Shown here: piece by piece, positions 6,420 to 14,105 of the stretch
Layout of the letters: each line of letters starts with the position of its first letter
Position numbering within the stretch: position 1 is the first letter of the stretch
Program-made: the position numbers and the translations under genes
Notes under the pieces: generated by a model
Seen by the model: only the letters and a program-made list of their open reading frames with translations
The model's database searches: none
Told to the model about the DNA's origin: nothing
Source of the DNA: an uncultured Erysipelotrichaceae bacterium
GTDB lineage: Bacteria; Bacillota_I; Bacilli_A; Erysipelotrichales; Erysipelotrichaceae
Length of the DNA: 23,892 nt
Assembly (NCBI GenBank): GCA_937902945.1
Contig: CALEMD010000056.1
Coordinates: 1-23,892 of the forward strand
Direction: 5' to 3'

Positions 6420-8744
6420 TCATGATCTTTTTGAATTGTGCTTTTCAAACAGCTTCATTATACCGTCATACAGTTTCATAAAACATGTATGCAGAAACGG
6501 TATTGCAATAGCTCCCACGGCAAGAATCGGCAGACTTGCATAGGCAAAGGAAACCTGCAGCAAAGAAGAAAGAAAGAACAGACATCCCGTAAATCCGACA
6601 GCCATGGCAATGATAATAGCTATGCGCATGCGTGTAGGCGGCGAATACACCTTATACAGTGTATAAAAGTACACCATTGCGGTCATTGATATCAGAATGA
6701 ATGTATATTCCGTTTCTTGAAAATAGGATTTCAGACCCGTGCAGATCATCACCATAAGAAATATCATGAATGCAGAAGGCAATGCAGAACGAAACGCTTT
6801 GCCAAGAAAACTTCCCTGTACCCTTTCAAAACTCGGTTCATTCTGCAGCAGCAGTGTTGGTATGCCAACAGCAAATGCGCTGATCAGAGTCAGATGAATC
6901 GGCAGAAACGGGTAGGCTGTCTTGAACAGCAGTACATAGAAGAAGAGAAGAAGAGAAAAGACAGTCTTCACAAGAAACATGGATGAAGCACGGCAGATAT
7001 TATTGATGACTCTGCATCCTTCTCTGACGATATCCGGCATAACAGCAAAATCACTGTTCAGAAGTACAATATTGGCACTGTCTTTAGCGGCAGATGATCC
7101 AGATGCCATAGCCGCTCCTACATCCGCCATTTTCAATGCCGGTACATCATTCACTCCGTCTCCGATCATTGCTACTGTGTGTCCCTGCTTCTGCAGAATG
7201 CTGACCATCATTTTTTTCTGTTCCGGCATTGTGCGTCCGAATACGGCATGCGTTTTCAGAAGTTCATCAAGATCTTCTTCTCTTGCATTGCGCATATCTG
7301 CATATTGATCCGCATTCGGTATACCCGCCTGCATCGCCAGTGCAGAAACAGTTTTCGGATCATCTCCGGATATTACTTTCAGTGCTACTCCCTGATCAAG
7401 AAAATACCTCATGATTTCAGCAGCATTCGGCCGCAGCATGTCCCTGATTTCAATAAGTGCTGCCGCCTTAAGATCCTTCGGCAGACCATTTCTTTCAATT
7501 CTATCGGCATCAGACACTGCCGCCACAAGAACACGGGAAGATGCATTTGTGCATCTCTGTATCCTTTCAGCTAGAACAGCGTCGTCGGGAAACAGAAAGG
7601 ATGCAGCCCCAAGATACACTGTCATATTTCCCTTAAATGAAGCTGCCGCATACTTTCTGTCAGACGAAAAAGGCAGAATATCCGTATCCTCAAAAATATC
7701 ATTTTCATGGAAATAATCATGTATTGCCTTATCAGTTGCATTGCCCTGGCTGAATACCCGAGCATAGCTGCCCATGATTCTGTCAATCTGTTCTCTATGA
7801 TAGTCGGAAAGAGGAATCACGCTGCTGACCTGCATGCAGCCTGCTGTCAATGTACCTGTTTTATCAAGACACATGATATCTACCCTAGCCAATGATTCAA
7901 TGCTGAAAAGATCCTGTACAAGCACATCTTTGCGGCTCAGGCGGATAACGCTCAGAGCCAGAGCAATGCTCGTCAGAACAACCAGTCCTTCCGGTATCAT
8001 TCCAACCATTGATGTAACTGTTTTTAAAGCAGACTGCTGCCATGAAAGATCCAGCATATTCAGATGATAGAAGTATGAAATCAAGCCCACCGGAATAATC
8101 AGAAATGAAACGATGCGCAGCAGCTTCTCCAGTTCTTCCGCCAGTTCGCTTCTAGCCCGCTTATACTGCTTTGCTTCATGCATGATTGTTTCCGAGTAGT
8201 TTTCTCTGCCGACATGGATGACCGCTGTTTCTGCATCGCCTGAAGTTACTAGTGATCCGGCTAGAACCACATCACCGGCATTCTTGACAATCGCCTTCGA
8301 TTCACCGGTCAGTATCGATTCATTCACTTCCAGATATCCGCTCAGCACTTCTGCATCTGCCGGCACCTGCATGCCGTTTTTCAGACGTATGCAGTCACCT
8401 TTTACAATCTCATCATTCTTGATTTCTATCCACTGACTGTCGCGATATGCCTCGACTCTTGAAGCATTCAGTATCGACAGACGATCCAGTATTCTCTTAG
8501 CCTTGATCTCCTGAATGATGCCGATAGCCGTATTGAAAAGCACTGTGCCCATGAACAGACCGTTTTCATATGCTCCTGTAGCGGCAACAATGATAAAAAG
8601 AAACAGATTCATCAAGTTGAAATATGTCAGTGTATTGCTTCTGACGATCTCTGCATAGGTACGCGTCAGCCGTTTTGAAGAAGCATTTATCTGACCAGCT
8701 TCAATCTGTTTCTTTACTTCCGATGTGCTAAGACCTTTCGTCAT
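6420..8744 (-). CDS. CtpE-like P-type cation-transporting ATPase
   Basis: A P-type ATPase of about 774 residues from the ATG at 8744. Numbering from a further ATG at 8810 (796 residues), TGES is at 168-171, PEGL in M4 at 273-276, the phosphorylated Asp of DKTGT at 316, and SGDD and GDGVND in the P domain after 500. Overall sequence, including GLSTSEVKKQIEAGQIN near the start, strongly recalls mycobacterial CtpE, implicated in Ca2+ uptake; there are no N-terminal heavy-metal domains or CPC motif. Ca2+ or another divalent cation is therefore the likeliest substrate. Neither ATG has a good ribosome site; the upstream one overlaps the ABC gene by 26 bases, and I favour the downstream one because family N-termini are short. 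Probably translated from the ABC exporter transcript. Confidence 0.88.
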   Translation of the reverse strand: MTKGLSTSEVKKQIEAGQINASSKRLTRTYAEIVRSNTLTYFNLMNLFLFIIVAATGAYENGLFMGTVLFNTAIGIIQEIKAKRILDRLSILNASRVEAYRDSQWIEIKNDEIVKGDCIRLKNGMQVPADAEVLSGYLEVNESILTGESKAIVKNAGDVVLAGSLVTSGDAETAVIHVGRENYSETIMHEAKQYKRARSELAEELEKLLRIVSFLIIPVGLISYFYHLNMLDLSWQQSALKTVTSMVGMIPEGLVVLTSIALALSVIRLSRKDVLVQDLFSIESLARVDIMCLDKTGTLTAGCMQVSSVIPLSDYHREQIDRIMGSYARVFSQGNATDKAIHDYFHENDIFEDTDILPFSSDRKYAAASFKGNMTVYLGAASFLFPDDAVLAERIQRCTNASSRVLVAAVSDADRIERNGLPKDLKAAALIEIRDMLRPNAAEIMRYFLDQGVALKVISGDDPKTVSALAMQAGIPNADQYADMRNAREEDLDELLKTHAVFGRTMPEQKKMMVSILQKQGHTVAMIGDGVNDVPALKMADVGAAMASGSSAAKDSANIVLLNSDFAVMPDIVREGCRVINNICRASSMFLVKTVFSLLLFFYVLLFKTAYPFLPIHLTLISAFAVGIPTLLLQNEPSFERVQGSFLGKAFRSALPSAFMIFLMVMICTGLKSYFQETEYTFILISMTAMVYFYTLYKVYSPPTRMRIAIIIAMAVGFTGCLFFLSSLLQVSFAYASLPILAVGAIAIPFLHTCFMKLYDGIMKLFEKHNSKRS

Positions 8745-8784
8745 GTCTGCATTGTAACACTGAACCGCATTTGCTTTACAGCAT

Positions 8785-10644
8785 TCATTCTTCTGCAGCT
8801 TGCTGCCCATTCAGAATCTGCTGCTGCTTTTCAAGAATAAACTGATTTGTATACAGTCGATAGTAATAGCCTTTTTCCCTCATCAGCTGACTGTGGCTGC
8901 CCTGTTCCTGTATTTCTCCATTGCGGATGACAAGAATCAGATCGGCATTTACAATCGTACTTAAACGATGCGCCACTATAAAGCTGGTTCTTCCCTGCAG
9001 CACTTTTTCAATTGTATCCTGTATCAGTTTTTCTGTTTCCGTGTCAATTGATGCAGTTGCTTCGTCAAGTACAAACAGCCGCGGATCGGCAATCACTGCC
9101 CTGGCAAATGACAGCAGCTGCTTCTGTCCAGTAGACAGAAGACTGCCGCCTTCACCCACTTCATTGTCATAGCCCTTTTCCAGTTTCATGATGAACTCAT
9201 GGGCATTGACCAGACGGCATGCTCTTTCAACTTCTTCATCCGTCGCATCCAGTTTTCCAAAGCGTACATTTTCCTTGACTGTTCCTGAGAACAGGTGCGG
9301 CGACTGCATGATATAGCCTAGGTTGCTGTGCAGCCACCCTAACGATCTTTCTCTGACATCTCTGCCGTCAATCAGTATCTTTCCGGATACCGGCTCATAG
9401 AAACGGCAGAGAAGATTTACAATTGTACTCTTGCCTGATCCGGTTTCGCCAACCAGAGCAATCGTCTGCCCCTGCTTAACACACAGATTGAAATCCTTCA
9501 GAACCGGTTCCTCTTTGTTATAGTAAAAATTGACATGATCAAAAACAATATCACCATGCAGTGTTTCATAGTTCTGTGTTTTAGGTTCGATTTCTGTTCC
9601 GTATTTGTCTATGACTTCCGGTCTATCCTGAACCTCCGGGGCAGTTTCCAGCAATGAGATGATTCTTTCTGCATTTGCCTGGGCCATCTGCATTTCCGCA
9701 ATCAGTGAAGCAATCTGCTTCAGTGGCTGATAGAACTGCGTTGCATAAACTGTAAACATCATCAGTGTTCCAAACTGCAGTGTGCCAAACAGCACTTCTC
9801 TGCCGCCAAAATCAAGAAGCAGTGCATTGGTTACAGCACTGACCCCCATAATCAGCGGCATGAACACTGCCGAAAGTGTTGCCGCCTTAATGGATGCTTC
9901 TCTGATGCTCGATGTTTCTGTATGGAACTGATTGTAGCTTTCTTCTTCAACTCCCAGAGTTTTCGTCGTTTTAGCACCGCTGATGCATTCATTGAAGCAG
10001 CTTGTAATCTGCGAATTGATTTTGCGGACTTCTCGATAGTCTTTCAGCATCCGCTTCTGAAACCACATGCTCATGAATGCCAATAGAGGTGTAAATATAA
10101 GTACCAGCAAAGCCAGTTTCCAGTTTGTTGCCAGCATAACAATCGAAACACCGACCATCATGACTGCTCCCCAGGCAAGATCCATGAAAGACCAGCCCAG
10201 TATTTCCGCAACTCTGGCAATATCACTGGTGACTCTTGCCATCAGCCAGCCTATTGGCGTTTTATCATAATAGCTGAATGACAGAACCTGCAGATGAGAA
10301 AACGCCTGCTGTCTGACATGATAGGAAAATCCCATCTCGATACGTCCAGCCAGACGGAATAGATGATAAACAAGAAATGCAGACAGAAGAATACCCGCAA
10401 GGAATATCACACTGAACAAAATCAGATCTTTGTTCTGATAATCTGTCGATACGAAATAATCAATGCCGATCTTCTCCATGTATGGAAAGAAAACATCCAG
10501 TAAAGCAAGTACGCAGTTGAGCAGAAGCATCCATTTCATATCTTTCATCTGCGGCTGCATCAGCGCAAATATTTTCTTCCATAGTCTGCGATCCAGCGAT
10601 TTCGTGTTGTATTCCTGTTCCTTAAACTGCTTAACACTCATCAT
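8785..10644 (-). CDS. Heterodimeric ABC exporter, catalytic-site subunit (BmrD/LmrD-like)
   Basis: A fused permease-ATPase half-transporter of about 619 residues: six membrane helices in the first 330 residues, then a nucleotide-binding domain. Numbering from the GTG at 10650: Walker A GETGSGKS at 401-408, Q-loop Q449, signature LSTGQ at 505-509 (non-canonical), Walker B ending D529-E530 with catalytic Glu intact, and switch His561. This is the partner with the functional Walker B; the other half lacks it. The pair would export drugs or lipophilic compounds. The GTG at 10650 is possible, but ATGs at 10644 and 10641 are likelier; all overlap the end of the upstream ABC gene, so translation is coupled. 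Substrate unknown. Confidence 0.93.
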   Translation of the reverse strand: MMSVKQFKEQEYNTKSLDRRLWKKIFALMQPQMKDMKWMLLLNCVLALLDVFFPYMEKIGIDYFVSTDYQNKDLILFSVIFLAGILLSAFLVYHLFRLAGRIEMGFSYHVRQQAFSHLQVLSFSYYDKTPIGWLMARVTSDIARVAEILGWSFMDLAWGAVMMVGVSIVMLATNWKLALLVLIFTPLLAFMSMWFQKRMLKDYREVRKINSQITSCFNECISGAKTTKTLGVEEESYNQFHTETSSIREASIKAATLSAVFMPLIMGVSAVTNALLLDFGGREVLFGTLQFGTLMMFTVYATQFYQPLKQIASLIAEMQMAQANAERIISLLETAPEVQDRPEVIDKYGTEIEPKTQNYETLHGDIVFDHVNFYYNKEEPVLKDFNLCVKQGQTIALVGETGSGKSTIVNLLCRFYEPVSGKILIDGRDVRERSLGWLHSNLGYIMQSPHLFSGTVKENVRFGKLDATDEEVERACRLVNAHEFIMKLEKGYDNEVGEGGSLLSTGQKQLLSFARAVIADPRLFVLDEATASIDTETEKLIQDTIEKVLQGRTSFIVAHRLSTIVNADLILVIRNGEIQEQGSHSQLMREKGYYYRLYTNQFILEKQQQILNGQQAAEE

Positions 10645-12430
10645 CGTCACCCGCTTCTATCATCTGTGATTGAATATCATTTATGCGGCTGTAAAGACCA
10701 GGCTCATGAATCAACTGCTCATGGGTTCCCTGCTCTGTAATGACACCGTCTTCAAGCACAATGATTTCATCCGCATCTTTAGCACTGCTGATTCGCTGCG
10801 TGATGATAATCATTGAAACATTCTTCTGCAGAGAATGAATTGCATGCCGGATATTCTCATCGGTTTCCGTATCCACTGCACTCAGTGAATCATCAAAAAT
10901 GAGTATCGGTGTTTCATTCATAATCGTTCTCGCAATTGCAATTCTCTGTTTCTGTCCGCCGGAAAGAGTAACTCCCTTTTCGCCTACAAGCGTATCGTAG
11001 CCCTGATCGAAATTTTCAATGACATCATCAATAGAAGCCATCTTTGCGGCCGCTTTTACCATATCTTTCTGCTTTTTCCCAGCCGCAATATTGATATTGT
11101 CATAAATCGTCTTTGAATACAGAAATGGTTCCTGCAGGACAATGCCTATCTTCTTACGAAGATAGTTTTTCTGAATGGTTCTAATATCATGCCCATCAAT
11201 CAGAATAGTGCCGGCAGAACAGTCATATAATCTCGACAGCAGATGCACCAGAGAACTCTTGCCTGATCCGGTCGGTCCTATAATCGCCAGTACTTTTCCT
11301 TTCTGAAGCTTAAAAGATACATCTTTCAGAATCATCCGCGGATCATCTTCATAGTGAAAGCTGACATGCTGAAATTCTATATTTCCTGCAATTTCCGGAG
11401 TACTGCCGGATTCAACATCTTCCTCTTTTTCATTCAGAATCCCGCATACTCGGCCAGCTGACACCATCATCTTGCCAAAATCAGATAAAATGCGGCCAAG
11501 ATTGCGAATCGGATAGATCATGTTGGTTTCGTAGGTAATGAACACAAAGAATGTACCGACTGTAATCTCACCTGCTCGGGCCATGAATATACCTGTTAAG
11601 GCAACCACAAATATCTGAAGCAGGCAGATCAGGTCGCTCGTAGACCAGTATTTGCCAAGCAGCCGTATCACTTCTCCTGTGAGATCTCTGTATTCAGCAT
11701 TCTTTTTTTCGAAACGGTCAATCTCATATCTTTCACGATTGAATGCCTTAACTACACGAATACCGGAAAGATTCTCCTGAACATCCGTAGTCAGTCTTCC
11801 CTCTGCTTCGTCAGATTTCTGGAATGCCTTCTGCGTCTTATTGAAGAATACATATGCATATAGGATCAATAGAGGCATTGAGATCATGGATATCCATGCC
11901 AGTTTCGCATTTCTCGAAAACATGATAATCAAAGACAGTGCTGCTGTTGTGACAGAGATGATCATCTGTGACAGCTGACCTGCAAATACACGCCGAATAA
12001 CATCAATATCCGATGTGCATTTCTGAATCAGCTCACCTGTTTTTACAGATGAATGAAAACTGTATGGAAGCAGCTGCAGATGTCTGTACAGTTCATTGCG
12101 GATTTCATAGGTGACCCCCTCAGAAATAACCGCATTCAATCTGCCGCGCCAGTATACGAAAAGACACAGAACCAGGTTCACTGCAATAACCGCCAAAGCT
12201 CCAACCCATAGATTCTCGCGGATATATCCAACCCCGCCGACCATATTGACTAGATTGTTCAGAAGGCCATTGGTGATCGGCTGCAGATCAATAATATTAT
12301 CAATAAAGAAAGAGAAGATCAGCGGTGTGATCAGTTCTAGAAAAGAGTAGGTAACAGCACACAAAAGCAGCAGAATCAGTCTTCCGCGGTACTTGCCTGT
12401 ATAGCGATTTAAAAACTGCCATGCTGTCAT
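10631..12430 (-). CDS. Heterodimeric ABC exporter, degenerate-site subunit (BmrC/LmrC-like)
   Basis: A 599-residue half-transporter: six hydrophobic helices up to about 320, then a nucleotide-binding domain with Walker A GPTGSGKS (385-392), Q-loop Q433 and canonical LSGGQ (489-493). Walker B ends in D513-D514 where the catalytic residue should be Glu, and the switch His is Gln (Q545, TQRIS). These changes define the degenerate site in asymmetric exporters such as TM287/288 and BmrC/BmrD. Its intact LSGGQ would complete the active site with the Walker motifs of the downstream partner. GGGAG lies 6 bases before the ATG, and a promoter lies just upstream. First gene of a probable ABC-ABC-ATPase operon. 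Confidence 0.93.
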   Translation of the reverse strand: MTAWQFLNRYTGKYRGRLILLLLCAVTYSFLELITPLIFSFFIDNIIDLQPITNGLLNNLVNMVGGVGYIRENLWVGALAVIAVNLVLCLFVYWRGRLNAVISEGVTYEIRNELYRHLQLLPYSFHSSVKTGELIQKCTSDIDVIRRVFAGQLSQMIISVTTAALSLIIMFSRNAKLAWISMISMPLLILYAYVFFNKTQKAFQKSDEAEGRLTTDVQENLSGIRVVKAFNRERYEIDRFEKKNAEYRDLTGEVIRLLGKYWSTSDLICLLQIFVVALTGIFMARAGEITVGTFFVFITYETNMIYPIRNLGRILSDFGKMMVSAGRVCGILNEKEEDVESGSTPEIAGNIEFQHVSFHYEDDPRMILKDVSFKLQKGKVLAIIGPTGSGKSSLVHLLSRLYDCSAGTILIDGHDIRTIQKNYLRKKIGIVLQEPFLYSKTIYDNINIAAGKKQKDMVKAAAKMASIDDVIENFDQGYDTLVGEKGVTLSGGQKQRIAIARTIMNETPILIFDDSLSAVDTETDENIRHAIHSLQKNVSMIIITQRISSAKDADEIIVLEDGVITEQGTHEQLIHEPGLYSRINDIQSQMIEAGDDDEC

Positions 12431-12453
12431 TCTCTTCTCCCAAGATGAGTATT

Positions 12454-12482
12454 ATTGTATCCTCTTACATAGCCAATGTACA
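12454..12482 (-). promoter_or_regulatory. Promoter of the ABC exporter operon
   Basis: On the minus strand -35 TGTACA (12477-12482) and -10 TACAAT (12454-12459) are 17 bases apart, 24 bases before the ATG. A small dyad, TACAT-5-ATGTA, covers the -35 and early spacer and could be a repressor site. It lies just after the terminator of the preceding unit. Confidence 0.6.
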
Positions 12483-12496
12483 GTATCACAGACCAT

Positions 12497-12523
12497 CAAA
12501 AAAGCACCCGCCAAGGTGCTTTC
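12497..12523 (-). terminator. Intrinsic terminator after the small unknown gene
   Basis: On the minus strand AAGCACC pairs with GGTGCTT around a 6-base loop, followed by an unbroken T run. It begins 3 bases after the stop codon at 12526 and separates the preceding unit from the ABC exporter operon. Confidence 0.85.
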
Positions 12524-12525
12524 TG

Positions 12526-12882
12526 CTATGCATCCAGCAATTCTCTGATTTTGCTCAGAGTTCTGCTCTTTCCGCTTCCGCTGTACATCTGAATGTTCTC
12601 ATTATCCGTTTGACACCAGTACAGCTGCCAGTTCTCATTATCTGTCTGAGTCATCTCAGGTTCTGCAGACATTTTCAGAATGATCTGTTTCAGTTCTGTC
12701 ATCTGTTCTTCATTGAGTTTTGCGTTATGATTGGTATTTCCATTTGTGCATTTTGCCCTGCCATCTGGATAGACAGTCATTTCTGTACATTCCAGATAAG
12801 GCTGTGAAATATCCTTTAGAGTCCATCTTTGAATAACTGCCTTCAGGATAAATCTTTCAGTGCTGCCAGGATCGCCTTTCAT
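12526..12882 (-). CDS. Small protein of unknown function
   Basis: I do not recognise this 118-residue protein. It is soluble, with no signal or membrane segment, and looks like an alternating strand-and-loop domain: ECTEMTVYPDGRAKC is followed by an Asn-rich turn (TNGNTNHN), a helix (EEQMTELKQIILKM) and a C-terminal segment with YWCQTDNEN. Three Cys residues are present. I choose the ATG at 12882, 10 bases after AAAGG; a TTG at 12918 would add 12 residues overlapping the upstream gene. It lies 25 bases after the EEP-fold protein gene and is followed at once by a terminator, so the two form one unit. It may serve the EEP protein or be independent. Confidence 0.65.
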   Translation of the reverse strand: MKGDPGSTERFILKAVIQRWTLKDISQPYLECTEMTVYPDGRAKCTNGNTNHNAKLNEEQMTELKQIILKMSAEPEMTQTDNENWQLYWCQTDNENIQMYSGSGKSRTLSKIRELLDA

Positions 12883-12907
12883 AAGCTCAGTGCCTTTCTC
12901 TTTGCTA

Positions 12908-14002
12908 TTATTCAGCAAGCTTTACATCAAGTACAACTGGATTGTGATCAGAATATTCAAATCCAGCATCAACCGTCTCTACTGCCTCCACTGTGACATT
13001 TGGAGAAAGAATAAATCCATCTATGACGTAATACTGTGTCTCCGCGCTTTCTGGATCATATGGCTGATTCAGCAGTCTGCAGGTTGGAACAGAGTCATCA
13101 TACGCAGTCTGCCATTCAGATGACAGTCCGCTCAGATCCATATCTGCCGGTGCCCATAGATCAGGATTCTTTACTGCATATTTATCTGCATCAATGCCTT
13201 TGAATGACTGATTGAAATCACCGCCGGCAATGACATAGTTGCCTTTCTCATATTCCTCTTTCATCAGCTGCACAAGAACTGCCGTCTGGGCTGTCTTTCC
13301 TTCACCGTCATCATACGCCTCAAGGTGCAGATTGATCAGAACCAGCTGCCTGTCTGTCCCCTCTACCGGTATTCTTTCAACGAGCAGACAGCGCTTCAGA
13401 TTTGCCATGCTGACAGGCCATTTAAATGGTATTGGCAATGCCTCTCTGACCGCGGATTCCACCTTGAAATCCGTAAATGTGGCAATGCCGCTGTGTACTT
13501 TTCCAAGCATTCCTTTCAGCGGATATGGCACGTACTCGCATTTGAAATTGATGGCAAAAGCACTGTTAGTCTTTTTCAGTCCATTCTCAGAAGTCATTTC
13601 AGCGTATTCATTGTAGTTATAGGATCTTCTGCTGTTAACATCAATTTCCTGCATCATGACTGCATCCGCATTCAATCCATTGATCAGTTCGATGATCGCA
13701 TCAGTCGTTTCGACTACTCTTTCCGCACTGGAAGTGACAGACATCTGTCCGCCATCCATGAAAAAGTCCTGATCTTTATCCAAGGCTGCAAATCCAATAT
13801 TCATAGTCACAATACGAAGTGTATCGTCGGTCTTCAGCGTACGGGCTTCTGTGTTGGCGGATGTGCTTTCAACCGCCAGTTCTTCAGTCTGTTCTGGTTT
13901 GTATTCAGTCACCGCCAGCCAGCCGATAAAGCATCCTGCCGCAGCTATTGCGACAGCCAAAATGATTAGCACTGCATTGCGAATTTTCTTAAGAAGATGC
14001 AT
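12908..14002 (-). CDS. Membrane-anchored endonuclease/exonuclease/phosphatase-fold hydrolase
   Basis: A 364-residue protein with one N-terminal hydrophobic helix (residues 9-31) after a basic start, so it is anchored to or exported across the membrane. From residue 60 it has the EEP (DNase I-like) fold motifs in order: TMNIG (N68), MQEID (E119), NLHLE, GGDFNQ and the C-terminal SDHNPV. The AAAGC near residue 24 is a weak lipobox at best. The family includes nucleases, sphingomyelinases and inositol-polyphosphate phosphatases; extracytoplasmic placement suggests extracellular nucleic acid or phosphoester use, but the substrate is open. GGAG lies 9 bases before the ATG; a good promoter precedes it. 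Co-transcribed with the small gene after it. Confidence 0.85.
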   Translation of the reverse strand: MHLLKKIRNAVLIILAVAIAAAGCFIGWLAVTEYKPEQTEELAVESTSANTEARTLKTDDTLRIVTMNIGFAALDKDQDFFMDGGQMSVTSSAERVVETTDAIIELINGLNADAVMMQEIDVNSRRSYNYNEYAEMTSENGLKKTNSAFAINFKCEYVPYPLKGMLGKVHSGIATFTDFKVESAVREALPIPFKWPVSMANLKRCLLVERIPVEGTDRQLVLINLHLEAYDDGEGKTAQTAVLVQLMKEEYEKGNYVIAGGDFNQSFKGIDADKYAVKNPDLWAPADMDLSGLSSEWQTAYDDSVPTCRLLNQPYDPESAETQYYVIDGFILSPNVTVEAVETVDAGFEYSDHNPVVLDVKLAE

Positions 14003-14032
14003 AGTATTGATCTCCGTATTTCTCTATATTCA

Positions 14033-14061
14033 ATTGTATGTGTCAGTCTTAGAATTCGCAA
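14033..14061 (-). promoter_or_regulatory. Promoter of the EEP-fold hydrolase gene
   Basis: Minus-strand -35 TTGCGA (14056-14061) and -10 TACAAT (14033-14038) are 17 bases apart and lie 31 bases before the ATG. They follow directly after the oleate hydratase terminator. Confidence 0.65.
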
Positions 14062-14068
14062 GAGAATT

Positions 14069-14105
14069 CAAAAAGCGGCTGAATGATTACAGCCGCTTCG
14101 TTTTT
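14069..14105. terminator. Strong two-way intrinsic terminator after ohyA
   Basis: A perfect 9-bp stem, AAGCGGCTG (14073-14081) and CAGCCGCTT (14090-14098), with an 8-base loop. On the minus strand it ends in a T run, closing ohyA; on the plus strand it is followed by CGTTTTT, so it could also stop transcription from the other side. Confidence 0.9.

Noticed and set aside
6158..6448. Minus-strand open frame of 96 codons
   Set aside because: It reads through the tRNA-Leu gene and both its promoter and terminator, so it cannot be a real protein gene.
13930..13935. Lipobox of the EEP-fold protein (AAAGC before residue 24)
   Set aside because: The -3 position is Ala, not Leu/Val/Ile, and hydrophobic residues continue after the Cys, so a plain membrane anchor is likelier.
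13325..13969. Plus-strand open frame of 214 codons, and a similar one at 14083-14724
   Set aside because: Both are antisense to genes with clear family motifs (EEP-fold hydrolase and oleate hydratase), and the second starts inside a terminator.
14052..14069. GAATTC-6-GAATTC repeat as an operator
   Set aside because: It is made of two self-complementary hexamers in an AT-rich spacer and partly overlaps the promoter and terminator; chance is likely.
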